From Prochlorococcus marinus CUG1438 (GTDB lineage: Bacteria > Cyanobacteriota > Cyanobacteriia > PCC-6307 > Cyanobiaceae), in assembly GCA_017644325.1 (NCBI GenBank), contig JAEPLS010000002.1:124001-188000 (forward strand): a DNA stretch of 64,000 bases. Direction: 5' to 3'. Below are positions 44,959 through 53,860 of this stretch, piece after piece (within the stretch, counting starts at the first letter, position 1; every line of letters begins with the position of its first letter). The notes beneath the pieces were generated by a model, which was given only the letters and a program-made list of their open reading frames with translations, was not told the DNA's origin and made no database searches. A program made the translations under genes and the position numbers.

Positions 44959-45054
44959 ATGTCTTTACATGACCTAGGACTTTTAATACTTTTGCTTTCA
45001 CCAGGAATGATTTTGTCAATATTACTACTTATAACCTTTGCTGAAGGAGGATGA
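44959..45054 (+). CDS. Micro-protein, single transmembrane helix (31 aa)
   Basis: ATG at 44959 and TGA at 45052-45054. Nearly the whole peptide is a membrane helix (LGLLILLLSPGMILSILLLITF) with a short polar start (MSLHD) and end (AEGG). Such 30-residue peptides are typical of small photosystem or cytochrome b6f subunits, but it matches none I know. It lies between the DUF3082 gene and pdhB. Confidence 0.55.
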   Translation: MSLHDLGLLILLLSPGMILSILLLITFAEGG

Positions 45055-45103
45055 ATTAATCAAAGTGGTAGGATTATATATGTGATTAATTAGGTAATTA
45101 ATT

Positions 45104-46087
45104 GTGGCTGGAACATTATTATTTAATGCTTTGAAAGAGGCAATTGATGAAGAGATGGAAAATGATGTAAATGTTTGCGTTATGGGTGAAGATGTTGGTC
45201 AATATGGAGGATCTTATAAGGTAACTAAGGATTTATATGAAAAATATGGAGAATTAAGAGTCTTAGATACTCCAATTGCAGAGAATAGTTTTACTGGTAT
45301 GGCTGTGGGTGCAGCAATGACCGGGTTAAGACCAATAGTAGAAGGAATGAATATGGGTTTTTTGCTTTTAGCTTTTAATCAGATATCAAATAATATGGGT
45401 ATGCTTAGATATACAAGCGGAGGAAATTATAAAATACCTGCAGTAGTTAGAGGTCCTGGAGGAGTTGGTCGTCAACTTGGAGCTGAACATAGTCAAAGAC
45501 TAGAAGCATATTTTCATGCAGTTCCTGGTATAAAGATTGTCGCATGCAGTACACCTACTAATGCTAAAGGTTTGATGAAAGCGGCTATAAGAGATGATAA
45601 TCCGGTTTTATTTTTTGAACACGTTCTTCTCTACAACTTATCTGAAGAATTACCTGAGGGAGACTATACTTGCGCCCTAGATCAGGCTGACGTTGTAAAA
45701 GAAGGTAAAGATATTACTTTATTGACTTATTCAAGAATGAGGCATCACTGCCTTAAAGCTGTTGAAGAATTAGAAAAAAAAGGGATAGATGTTGAGTTAA
45801 TCGATTTAATTAGTTTAAAACCATTTGATATGGAAACTATATCAAACTCAATAAGAAAAACAAATAGAGTAATTATTGTTGAAGAATGTATGAAGACTGG
45901 AGGTATTGGAGCAGAATTAATCGCATTGATAACAGAGGAGTGTTTTGATGATCTTGATGCTCGACCAATTAGATTATCTAGTCAAGATATTCCAACTCCT
46001 TATAATGGAAATCTTGAGAATTTGACTATAATCCAACCACATCAAATAATTAAAAAAATTGAAGAATTAATTAGTGGGAGTATATAG
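45104..46087 (+). CDS. pdhB: Pyruvate dehydrogenase E1 component beta subunit
   Basis: With the alpha subunit (elsewhere) it decarboxylates pyruvate to feed acetyl-CoA. The 327-residue protein has the E1-beta pattern: [60 protein letters not shown] and [18 protein letters not shown]. The start is GTG at 45104. It lies three bases upstream of secD and is probably cotranscribed with it. Confidence 0.97.
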   Translation: MAGTLLFNALKEAIDEEMENDVNVCVMGEDVGQYGGSYKVTKDLYEKYGELRVLDTPIAENSFTGMAVGAAMTGLRPIVEGMNMGFLLLAFNQISNNMGMLRYTSGGNYKIPAVVRGPGGVGRQLGAEHSQRLEAYFHAVPGIKIVACSTPTNAKGLMKAAIRDDNPVLFFEHVLLYNLSEELPEGDYTCALDQADVVKEGKDITLLTYSRMRHHCLKAVEELEKKGIDVELIDLISLKPFDMETISNSIRKTNRVIIVEECMKTGGIGAELIALITEECFDDLDARPIRLSSQDIPTPYNGNLENLTIIQPHQIIKKIEELISGSI

Positions 46088-46090
46088 GCA

Positions 46091-47560
46091 ATGAAAAGAA
46101 GGCAAGGCTGGCTTTTTTTTATTATATTTTTACTTACCTTATCTATTTATCGATTAATAAATTATCCATTACAATTGGGATTGGATTTACAAGGGGGTTC
46201 TCAACTTACACTACAAATTATTAAAGATGAAGGGAAGGTAACAAAGGATGAACTTGAAGCAGTTAATTCTGTTATTGATAAACGAGTTAACAACTTAGGG
46301 GTTTCAGAATCTAACTTGCAAACCCTAGGGGGAGATCAATTGATTTTAGAATTACCTGGAGAACAAAATCCATTAGTTGCTTCAAGAGTTTTAGGGAAGA
46401 CTGCTTTATTAGAATTTAGGATTCAAAAAGAAGGTACATCAACAGATTTAAAAACCTTACAAATACAGAGATTGAATATTAAAGAATTAATTGAACAATA
46501 TTCTTCTTTAGAAAAAAGTCAATTTAATGATAATTTCTTAGAAATTATTCAAGATGATATTAATGTGATAGAGCAAGAATTAAATTATTTAACTAATAGT
46601 ACTGATTTATATGGGAAGTTAATTGAAATTAAAAAATATGTTGATAAAGAAATTACAAATTTATTTATAAAAACAGATTTAACTGGTAAAGATCTTATTA
46701 ACGCAGGAAGGAGACAAGAACAAACAAATAGTAATTGGGAAGTTTTGTTAACTTTTAGTAACTCTGGAGGTGAAAAGTTTGCAGAAATCACAAAGTCAAT
46801 TGCCGGAACGAATAAACTATTGGCTATTATTCTTGATGGAGAATCAATAAGTGAAGCTAGTGTTGGTAGTCAGTTTGTTAATACTGGGATTACAGGTGGA
46901 TCAGCAACAATAAGTGGTAATTTTAGCGCTGAGAATGCAAGAGAATTAGAAGTTCAACTTAAAGGTGGTTCATTGCCATTACCAATTGAGATAGTAGAAA
47001 CTAACACTATAGGGGCATTGCTGGGATCCAAAAATATTTTAAAAAGTCTTTATGCAGCAATTACTGGGTTAATTTTTGTTGGTTTATTTATGATTTTTAA
47101 TTATAGAGTTCTAGGTTTTGTTTCAGTTCTCTCCCTAGTGCTTTATGGATTCTTTAACTTGGCACTATATTCTCTAATTCCTGTAACTTTGACTTTACCT
47201 GGAATTTCTGGTCTTATACTTAGCATTGGTATGGCTGTTGATGCAAATATTCTAATATTTGAGAGAATTAGAGAAGAATTATATGAAGGAAATACTCTTA
47301 CTAGATCTATTGCTAGCGGTTTTCAAAGAGCTAATTCATCTATAGTTGATGGCCATATTACAACTCTTCTAAGTTGTTTTGTATTGTTTTTATTAGGAAC
47401 AAATTTTGTTAAAGGTTTTGCTGCAACTTTAGGTATTGGAGTTTTAATAAGTTTGTTTACCTCATTAAATTGTTCTAAAACTATTTTGAGATTTTTTACA
47501 ACATATCAATATTTAAGACAAAAAAATCTCTATCTACCTAAGAATAGATTTTCAAATTAA
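46091..47560 (+). CDS. secD: Protein translocase subunit SecD
   Basis: A membrane protein that uses the proton gradient to assist Sec-dependent export. The first membrane span lies near residue 8-24, followed by LGLDLQGGSQLTLQI (SecD motif), the P1 domain (residues about 40-290), SGNFSAENARELEVQLKGG-like sequence and a C-terminal six-span bundle including ISGLILSIGMAVDANILIFE. Its 489 residues are normal. secF follows 22 bases later. Confidence 0.97.
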   Translation: MKRRQGWLFFIIFLLTLSIYRLINYPLQLGLDLQGGSQLTLQIIKDEGKVTKDELEAVNSVIDKRVNNLGVSESNLQTLGGDQLILELPGEQNPLVASRVLGKTALLEFRIQKEGTSTDLKTLQIQRLNIKELIEQYSSLEKSQFNDNFLEIIQDDINVIEQELNYLTNSTDLYGKLIEIKKYVDKEITNLFIKTDLTGKDLINAGRRQEQTNSNWEVLLTFSNSGGEKFAEITKSIAGTNKLLAIILDGESISEASVGSQFVNTGITGGSATISGNFSAENARELEVQLKGGSLPLPIEIVETNTIGALLGSKNILKSLYAAITGLIFVGLFMIFNYRVLGFVSVLSLVLYGFFNLALYSLIPVTLTLPGISGLILSIGMAVDANILIFERIREELYEGNTLTRSIASGFQRANSSIVDGHITTLLSCFVLFLLGTNFVKGFAATLGIGVLISLFTSLNCSKTILRFFTTYQYLRQKNLYLPKNRFSN

Positions 47561-47582
47561 ATTTTTTAATTAAAACTTTCTT

Positions 47583-48497
47583 ATGAAATACAATCTTGAA
47601 CTAATAAAAAATAAAAGAAAGATAATTGCTTTATCATCTGTTCTTATTTTGTTGAGTATACTGGGAATTTTATATTCTACTTTTAATACTTCATATAAGA
47701 AACCTATAAATTTAGGCATGGATTTTGTTGGGGGAAATGAACTAAGAATTGAGAGAGTTTGTGAAGAGGAATGTTCTAAATTTTCCCCTGATACAGTTAT
47801 AGAAAATTTAAGAGAGATCTCTAAAAATAAATACTTTTTAAATAATATTAAATTACAATTCCAAAATGAAAATAAGTTAATTTCAATTAGAACACCTTAT
47901 TTGAGTATTGAAGAATCTAATAGTCTTATTAGTAATCTTGATAGTATTATTGGACCTCTAAATTATGAGAGCAAGGATTCAAGATTAATAGGTCCAAAGC
48001 TTGGGAAAAGATTACTTTCCAATTGTGTTACTTCATTATTAGTTTCATTATTTGCAATATCTTTATATATAACTATAAGATTTGATAAAAAATATGCATT
48101 ATTTGCATTATTAGCTTTATTTCATGATTTATTAATCGTTTTCGGTATATTCTCTTGGTTGGGAATTGTATTATCTGTAGAAGTAAATAGTTTATTTGCA
48201 GTATCTTTGTTAACTATCGCTGGCTACTCTGTAAATGATACTGTTGTTATTTTTGATAGAATCCGTGAAAATTTAAAATTAAAGAAAGAAGGATATAATG
48301 AAACTATTCAATTATCAGTAAACGAATCATTTAGGAGAACAACCTTTACCAGTATTACTACTCTTATACCCTTGTTAAGTATTATTTTGTTTGGGTCATA
48401 TTCTCTATTTTGGTTTTCTTTGGCTTTATCTTTAGGAATTATAGTTGGAAGTTATTCAAGTATTTTATTGGCTCCATCTTTGTTGCTTAAAGACTGA
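47583..48497 (+). CDS. secF: Protein translocase subunit SecF
   Basis: The partner of SecD in the SecDF complex, 304 residues. The motif LGMDFVGGNELRI lies near residue 45 and the C-terminal membrane bundle has LLTIAGYSVNDTVVIFDRIR and RRTTFTSITTLIPLL, as in all SecF proteins. It is read in one unit with pdhB and secD. Confidence 0.97.
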   Translation: MKYNLELIKNKRKIIALSSVLILLSILGILYSTFNTSYKKPINLGMDFVGGNELRIERVCEEECSKFSPDTVIENLREISKNKYFLNNIKLQFQNENKLISIRTPYLSIEESNSLISNLDSIIGPLNYESKDSRLIGPKLGKRLLSNCVTSLLVSLFAISLYITIRFDKKYALFALLALFHDLLIVFGIFSWLGIVLSVEVNSLFAVSLLTIAGYSVNDTVVIFDRIRENLKLKKEGYNETIQLSVNESFRRTTFTSITTLIPLLSIILFGSYSLFWFSLALSLGIIVGSYSSILLAPSLLLKD

Positions 48498-48515
48498 GCT
48501 TAAGCTTCTAATTTT

Positions 48516-48698
48516 ATGAAATTGAATTACTATTTAATAATTTTATTTTCATTAGTTTTAATAGATCTTTCTACTGAGCTAAGAATATTATTTGATCATT
48601 TTACTTTTAGTTCACTTTATTATGCTATAAATAAACATCCCTTAGCTATCTTTATACTTATTTCCTACCCATATTTATATAAAAAATTAATTAAGTAG
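48516..48698 (+). CDS. Small membrane hypothetical protein (60 aa)
   Basis: A 60-residue protein with two hydrophobic segments (YYLIILFSLVLIDLS and LAIFILISYPYLY) separated by a polar loop (TELRILFDHFTFSSLYYAINK). It follows secF by 18 bases, so it may share the transcript. It converges with the AI-2E-family gene, with three bases between stops. I know no family by eye. Confidence 0.6.
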   Translation: MKLNYYLIILFSLVLIDLSTELRILFDHFTFSSLYYAINKHPLAIFILISYPYLYKKLIK

Positions 48699-48701
48699 TT
48701 T

Positions 48702-49745
48702 TTAAATATCTTTAAATGATTCTTTGATTAAAACCTGTATTACTACAGCTAATGGAAGAGATAGTATTAAGCCTAATGGACCAAAAATGAAGGTGAATCC
48801 AAATTGTGATATTAATGTTAAACCAGGAAGTATATTTGCTTTTTTCTTCATTATAGATGGCATTATTATATAACTTTCAATATTTTGAATGATTACATAT
48901 GCTCCTAAAACGGCTAATGGTTTCCAAAAATTATCTAGTAGCGCAATTGAGATTGGGAATATACCACTAATAACTGGTCCTATATTTGGAATTATATTAA
49001 GAACCATAGCTATTAAAGCATTAGAGACGACATATTTGACATCTAATATAGATAAAACTATTAATGATAATAAACCTACTGATAATGAGCTTATGACCAT
49101 AGAAAAGCTCCAATTTGTTAATGCAATATTACATTTTTCCAGAATATTTCTAAATTTGTTGCGATAATTTTTTGGAATTAATATTAGTATATTTTCTTTA
49201 TATTGTTTTGGTTCAATAGAAATCATCAAACTCACCGCTAATACGAATATTAATTTCAAAAAACCTGAACCAAGATTCCCAGCTATATTAATTAAATTTT
49301 TAAAACTTTCTTGAATAGCTTTTGCAATAGTTGAGGCATCTGGAATGGTAACTACATTATTTATAAGACTGAATATGTCTATAACATTTTCAGTTTGTTC
49401 ACCATAAAATAGGCTATTAAATTTATAAAGATTTGTATTAATCAAAATATTGATTTTTGATAAACCATTTGGAATATCAACGAGTATTTCATTGAATTCT
49501 TTTATAAAGGGGGGAAGTACCAGAATAAATATAGTAGAAACTAATACTGAAATAACAGTTAAGACTAAAAATAATGAAATCGATCGGGGAATTTTTAAAA
49601 ACTTTTGGATTTGATTACATAAATTACATACAATATTTGAAATAACTAATGAGCAAATTATTAAGAGGAGAAAATCTCTTAAGATCCATATTATTAAAGA
49701 AGTGATTAAAATAAATACTAACTTGAAATATGATGGACTACTCAA
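48702..49745 (-). CDS. AI-2E family transporter (PerM-like)
   Basis: A 347-residue membrane protein with about seven to eight spans. Family marks are IISSLSVGLLSLIVLSIL, the motif LIAMVLNIIPNIGPVISGIFP, and LTLISQFGFTFIFGPLGLIL near the C-terminus. Members export small molecules or act in ion exchange; the substrate is unknown. It follows psb28 on the same strand, 13 bases apart. Confidence 0.88.
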   Translation of the reverse strand: MSSPSYFKLVFILITSLIIWILRDFLLLIICSLVISNIVCNLCNQIQKFLKIPRSISLFLVLTVISVLVSTIFILVLPPFIKEFNEILVDIPNGLSKINILINTNLYKFNSLFYGEQTENVIDIFSLINNVVTIPDASTIAKAIQESFKNLINIAGNLGSGFLKLIFVLAVSLMISIEPKQYKENILILIPKNYRNKFRNILEKCNIALTNWSFSMVISSLSVGLLSLIVLSILDVKYVVSNALIAMVLNIIPNIGPVISGIFPISIALLDNFWKPLAVLGAYVIIQNIESYIIMPSIMKKKANILPGLTLISQFGFTFIFGPLGLILSLPLAVVIQVLIKESFKDI

Positions 49746-49758
49746 TTTTCAGAATGTT

Positions 49759-50121
49759 CTACTTCTTCTCAGAATATCCTAATCCATTTGATTTGGCATA
49801 ACTATTTGCAAATCTCATAAATCTATCAAAGTCAGATGTGTTTTTCCAAATATAAACTGCCTCTAAAAATATCGGTTCTCCATCAACAAACTTTACTTTA
49901 ACTTCCCTAGTAAGTATTTCACCTTCTGCATCTATCATACGCATACCAGTAATTTCACCATCTGTTATTGAGGATAATGCTTGAGGTTTTTCGAACGAGA
50001 ATAGTGCTTGGCCTGTGGTACCATCTTTACTCCTAGTGAGTCTTATTTCCGGCACTACTGGTTCATCAGTTCCTTCGTAAAATTGTATTTTCGCAATTTT
50101 ATTTGCTGTCATAGTAATCAT
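49759..50121 (-). CDS. psb28: Photosystem II assembly protein Psb28
   Basis: A soluble cytoplasmic-side protein that binds photosystem II assembly intermediates near CP47. The pattern [53 protein letters not shown] and IYIWKN-like [17 protein letters not shown] is diagnostic. The second ATG (50112, [11 protein letters not shown]) is probably the true start; the first adds MIT. About 110 residues is normal. Confidence 0.96.
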   Translation of the reverse strand: MITMTANKIAKIQFYEGTDEPVVPEIRLTRSKDGTTGQALFSFEKPQALSSITDGEITGMRMIDAEGEILTREVKVKFVDGEPIFLEAVYIWKNTSDFDRFMRFANSYAKSNGLGYSEKK

Positions 50122-50172
50122 CTAATAATTTTTTATATTAGGAAATATTTTTCAGATTCGTTTGTAATTATT

Positions 50173-51216
50173 TTATAAAACATTATTTAGTAACTCTAAG
50201 ATCCTTTCATCATATTTTATGTCTGTTAAATCCAAAAACTTAATATTTGTTTTGCCAACCTTTTCATATTCATAACATTTATCGTAATAATCTAAGACTG
50301 ATCTGCAAACTAATTCCCATTTCTCATTATTAATTGATTCAAGAGCAATTTTTGTTCTTTGTGGTCCTAATCTTTTTTTTATCCTTAATACAGATTCTTT
50401 AAGTTCCTCTTTTTTATAAACGCTATAAGTATCTATTAATTCATCTAATCTGTTAGACTCGCTCCTTAAAATTTCAATTCTTCTTGAATTTTTCATCTGA
50501 TAGAAAAATTCATGCGGGATTTTGCATTTACCGATATTTGCACTTTCGGCTTCTACAAAAATATTATTAGATAATTTAAAAGAATTTATTTTTTCTGCAA
50601 TTATATTTTCGAATTGTTCATTTGAGGGTTGTTCATTCATTCCTAAACCTCCAAATGTACTCCCTCTATGACAAGCATATCCTTCAAGATCAATAGTTTG
50701 ATATTTATGTTTCTCAAGTAATGATAATAATCTTGTTTTACCTGTTCCTGTTTTTCCCCCAATCACTACAATGTTCAACTTTTTAGAAAAACTATCTAAT
50801 ACCCATCTTCTATATATTTTGTAACCTCCATTAAGTGTAACGAGATTTAATTTAAAACTATCTAGTAACCAGGCTATACTTTGTGAACGCATACCGCCTC
50901 TAGAACAATATATTCTTATGCAAAGTTCTTTATTTCTATTTTCAGAAATATTATTAAAAGAGTCAATATTCATAAATAAATCATCAAGAAGTGATTCCAA
51001 TTTTTTTTCAAAAATTTTTAAACCTTCAATTACAGCATTTTTTCTTCCTTGTTTTTTATAAATCGTCCCAATTATTGATCTCTCATCATTATCAAATAAT
51101 GGAATGTTAATAGAATTAGGCATGTGTCCTTTATAATATTCACCTGGGCTCCTAACATCTATAAGTGGTCCTTTAAAACTTCTAAATTTCTCTAGTTCTT
51201 TTCTTTTGAAATGCAT
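50173..51216 (-). CDS. mnmH: tRNA 2-selenouridine / geranyl-2-thiouridine synthase MnmH
   Basis: A 347-residue protein with an N-terminal rhodanese domain (IDVRSPGEYYKGHMPNSINI, active Cys in IRIYCSRGGMRSQSIAWLL) and a C-terminal P-loop domain (VVIGGKTGTGKTRLLSLLE), plus MnmH marks DLEGYACHRGSTFGGLG and IFVEAESANIGKCKIP. The family converts 2-thiouridine at the wobble base of tRNA into 2-selenouridine with selenophosphate, and also geranylates it. It lies upstream of psb28 and is divergent from gun4. No selD gene is in the window. Confidence 0.93.
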   Translation of the reverse strand: MHFKRKELEKFRSFKGPLIDVRSPGEYYKGHMPNSINIPLFDNDERSIIGTIYKKQGRKNAVIEGLKIFEKKLESLLDDLFMNIDSFNNISENRNKELCIRIYCSRGGMRSQSIAWLLDSFKLNLVTLNGGYKIYRRWVLDSFSKKLNIVVIGGKTGTGKTRLLSLLEKHKYQTIDLEGYACHRGSTFGGLGMNEQPSNEQFENIIAEKINSFKLSNNIFVEAESANIGKCKIPHEFFYQMKNSRRIEILRSESNRLDELIDTYSVYKKEELKESVLRIKKRLGPQRTKIALESINNEKWELVCRSVLDYYDKCYEYEKVGKTNIKFLDLTDIKYDERILELLNNVL

Positions 51217-51248
51217 GGATAGTTTTTATTTTTGATTGATTTTTTAAA

Positions 51249-51968
51249 ATGAATAACAAAGAACAAGATAACTATAATAAATCTACATTAGACCTGATAA
51301 AAAAATTTGTAGATTCCAATCAAAGGAAAAGAATAAATTTATTAAAGCAAATAGAATCTGAATTCGAAAATATTTATAAACTTGGTCCAAATTTATTTGA
51401 AATCTTTGATAGGAATGGAGATGACTGGGCTGCTGGTTGGTTGTTACAAGTTTTAAAAAAATATAAGCCTGAATTTTTTGATAACAATAATTTCAATAAT
51501 TGGTTTAATACTTATTCAGATATTGATATTAATTATAAAGATTTACAATTGAACTTAGTCGAGCAAAAATTTGAAGAAGCAGATAGATTAACAAGTTCAT
51601 ATTTGCGACAACTAGCAGGAAAACTTGCTGTAAAACGTGGATATGTTTTCTATAGTGAGGTTAAGAATATGCCATGTAATGATCTTCAAACATTAGATAG
51701 ATTATGGACAATTTATTCTACTGGAAGATTTGGATTCTCAATCCAAGCAAAGATATTAAAATCAGTAGGAAAAAAATATGAATTAATGTGGCCTAAAATA
51801 GGATGGAAAAAAGAGGGATTATGGACTAGATATCCAGGATCTTTTTGCTGGTCATTGGATGCCCCTGATGGGCATATGCCATTAGTAAATCAACTGAGAG
51901 GAGTAAGATTAATGGACTCAATATTAAGACATCCTGCTATAGCTAAAAGACATAAAAATATTCTTTAA
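51249..51968 (+). CDS. gun4: Gun4, regulator of magnesium chelatase
   Basis: Binds protoporphyrin IX/Mg-protoporphyrin and stimulates Mg-chelatase in chlorophyll synthesis. The core has DDWAAGWLLQVLKKYKPEFF, then FEEADRLTSSYLRQLAGKLA, VKRGYVFYSEVKNMPCNDLQ, LWTIYSTGRFGFSIQAKIL and GLWTRYPGSFCWSLDAPDGH, all typical of GUN4. Its 239 residues include the helical N-terminal bundle found in cyanobacterial forms. It is followed 47 bases later by an RsbW-like gene. Confidence 0.95.
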   Translation: MNNKEQDNYNKSTLDLIKKFVDSNQRKRINLLKQIESEFENIYKLGPNLFEIFDRNGDDWAAGWLLQVLKKYKPEFFDNNNFNNWFNTYSDIDINYKDLQLNLVEQKFEEADRLTSSYLRQLAGKLAVKRGYVFYSEVKNMPCNDLQTLDRLWTIYSTGRFGFSIQAKILKSVGKKYELMWPKIGWKKEGLWTRYPGSFCWSLDAPDGHMPLVNQLRGVRLMDSILRHPAIAKRHKNIL

Positions 51969-52015
51969 ATGAGGTATCTAATAAGTTAAAATTAAATAAG
52001 TAACAAAATATTATT

Positions 52016-52450
52016 ATGTCCTTATTTCGGGGCAAAAATATTTTAAAAAAATTTTTTAGGAAGCCAAGAATTAACTGGTCAAATTACGAGTTTGAATCTT
52101 CATTACAACTAAATGAATTTGTAGATCAATTATTAGAACCAATTAAGAAATCCCAATCGAACTATCTTATTAAACTTGGATTACATGAAGCTCTTGTTAA
52201 CGCAGTAAAACATGGAAATAAATTAGATCCTAAGAAAAGTATTAGAGTAAGAAGAATAATTACTCCTAATTGGTGTGTTTGGCAAATTCAGGACCAAGGT
52301 AATGGTTTAGAATCAAAAAAAAGAAATTTCAAATTACCGAAAAAAATTAACAGTGTAAATGGACGTGGCTTATATATTATTAACGAATGTTTTGATGATA
52401 TTAGATGGAGCAGTAAAGGTAATAGGCTTCAATTAGCTTTGAAAAGATGA
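52016..52450 (+). CDS. RsbW-like anti-sigma / serine kinase (HATPase_c)
   Basis: A 144-residue GHKL ATPase domain: KLGLHEALVNAVKHGNKLD is the N box (with the Asn), WQIQDQGNGLE the G1 box (Asp-x-Gly-x-Gly) and INSVNGRGLYIINECFDDIRW the G2 region. Members bind a sigma factor and phosphorylate a STAS antagonist. A STAS protein gene is at 27.7 kb in this window, so they may be partners. It overlaps the convergent gene at 3' by 22 bases. Confidence 0.88.
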   Translation: MSLFRGKNILKKFFRKPRINWSNYEFESSLQLNEFVDQLLEPIKKSQSNYLIKLGLHEALVNAVKHGNKLDPKKSIRVRRIITPNWCVWQIQDQGNGLESKKRNFKLPKKINSVNGRGLYIINECFDDIRWSSKGNRLQLALKR

Positions 52451-52692
52451 TTTTTACTAGGACAAGGTTGATCAACGTTAATTTCTTCTAGCCATTTAAT
52501 ACCTTCTTTAATATACTCAATTGTTTCTTTCTCATTACAGGAAATAATCAATTGACATAACCCTGCCGAAAAAAGTTCTGCAGCTCTTTTATGTTTATTT
52601 CCTTTATCTTTATGCCAGTCTAAATGATCAATTTTCAATTTATCATTAAGATTCTGTACTAGCTTTATGGTATCTTTATCCCAATTGGTCAT
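52429..52692 (-). CDS. Small conserved-looking cyanobacterial protein (87 aa)
   Basis: An 87-residue soluble protein predicted to be mostly helical (TIKLVQNLNDKLKIDHLDWH, KHKRAAELFSAGLCQLIISC, ETIEYIKEGIKWLEEI). The stretch AAELFSAGLCQLI-x(6)-ETIEYIKEGIKWL has the look of a conserved family, but I cannot name it with confidence. It overlaps the 3' end of the RsbW-like gene on the other strand by 22 bases and follows the methyltransferase gene. Confidence 0.7.
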   Translation of the reverse strand: MTNWDKDTIKLVQNLNDKLKIDHLDWHKDKGNKHKRAAELFSAGLCQLIISCNEKETIEYIKEGIKWLEEINVDQPCPSKNHLFKAN

Positions 52693-52704
52693 AGAAATTT
52701 TTAA

Positions 52705-53760
52705 TTATTTTGTAGCAGACCATATTTTGGTCATGAAAAAAGAATTTGATTTTACATCTTTAAAACCTACCTCTTCAATTTTAGAATCTATATCTTCTTT
52801 TATGTAATCACAATAAAAGGGTTCATGAAAAGTTTTATAAAAGTTCTCCATGATGGATGTAAAGTCAGGTGAATCGCTTATTTGAATTGAGTCAGCTAAC
52901 ACTAATGTTCCTCCTGGTTCAAGAACTCTAAAAAATTCATTTAATACTTTAGCTCTAATTGTTCTTGGTAATTCATGAAATAAGTAAACACAAGAAATGG
53001 ATTGAAAGCTATCATTTTCAAATGGTAATTCTTCAGCATTACCTTTCATTAACTCGATTAAATCCCCATCTAATTCTGAAATATATCTACTTGCCTCTTT
53101 CAAGTATGAATCTGATAAATCAATACCTATAATTTTTTCTTTTGGGAATGCCGCCCTTAATTGTTTTAATGTTCTCCCTGAACCTGTAGCTACATCAAGT
53201 ATTTTAATGGAACTTTTTTTTCTATCGCCAAAATTCTGGAGACCTTTTTTTAATGGTTTAATTATTCTCCTCCTCATTGAATCAGCACTTCCATTAAAAA
53301 GTATCTCAACTTGTAGGTCATAAATACTAGCGGAAAAATCTGATAAATAACCGTCTGTTTGATGATGAAAATTTCTCAAGTAATATTTGGGATAATTAGC
53401 TTTTTCTACCGATTTAGGGAGATCATCAAAATTTTGTTTTCTGCGTCTATCCCATGTATTAGGCATATCAAGCCAAATTTTTGGATATTGAGTCAAATAT
53501 CTGAGCCAAGGCTCGTCAAATAATAATTTTTTCGGATAAATATTTTTTTCAGCATCATTCCAATCTTCTTCTCTTAAGTCATCCATTGAATTTTGAATTT
53601 GTAAGAGAAGATCCTTATCTATTTCAAAATTTTCAAGATTAGAATCGGGCAGAATAAAATTCATCAACCTTGAACTAATTTGCTTATGGGCAAATCCCGC
53701 TATGCTTTTACTCTGTTGGAGAGTTTTATATGCAATTTTTGAAAATGATTCCCTGGCCAT
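52705..53760 (-). CDS. Class I SAM-dependent methyltransferase
   Basis: A 351-residue protein. The N-terminal 175 residues are family-specific (YLRNFHHQTDGYLSDFSASI is a conserved-looking stretch), followed by a Rossmann methyltransferase domain: motif I ILDVATGSGRTLKQL near residue 200, IIGIDLSDSYLKEAS (motif II), then ISCVYLFHELPRTIRAKVL and VLEPGGTLVLADS. The substrate is unknown; the type occurs in photosynthetic organisms. It lies downstream of the glnA terminator on the same strand. Confidence 0.86.
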   Translation of the reverse strand: MARESFSKIAYKTLQQSKSIAGFAHKQISSRLMNFILPDSNLENFEIDKDLLLQIQNSMDDLREEDWNDAEKNIYPKKLLFDEPWLRYLTQYPKIWLDMPNTWDRRRKQNFDDLPKSVEKANYPKYYLRNFHHQTDGYLSDFSASIYDLQVEILFNGSADSMRRRIIKPLKKGLQNFGDRKKSSIKILDVATGSGRTLKQLRAAFPKEKIIGIDLSDSYLKEASRYISELDGDLIELMKGNAEELPFENDSFQSISCVYLFHELPRTIRAKVLNEFFRVLEPGGTLVLADSIQISDSPDFTSIMENFYKTFHEPFYCDYIKEDIDSKIEEVGFKDVKSNSFFMTKIWSATK

Positions 53761-53788
53761 TTTTTGTTATATGTATATATATTCCAAC

Positions 53789-53834
53789 AAAAAAAAAATC
53801 AATTTGAGAATATTTTGTGATAATTCTCAAATTG
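53789..53834 (-). terminator. Rho-independent terminator of glnA
   Basis: A perfect 12-bp stem: CAATTTGAGAAT at 53800-53811 pairs with 53823-53834, with an 11-base loop. On the minus strand it is followed by a run of ten T (53789-53798). It begins 27 bases after the glnA stop and separates glnA from the methyltransferase gene. The stem is AT-rich, as expected at this base composition. Confidence 0.88.
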
Positions 53835-53860
53835 AATTGTCTAAATAAAGGTTTTTTTAA

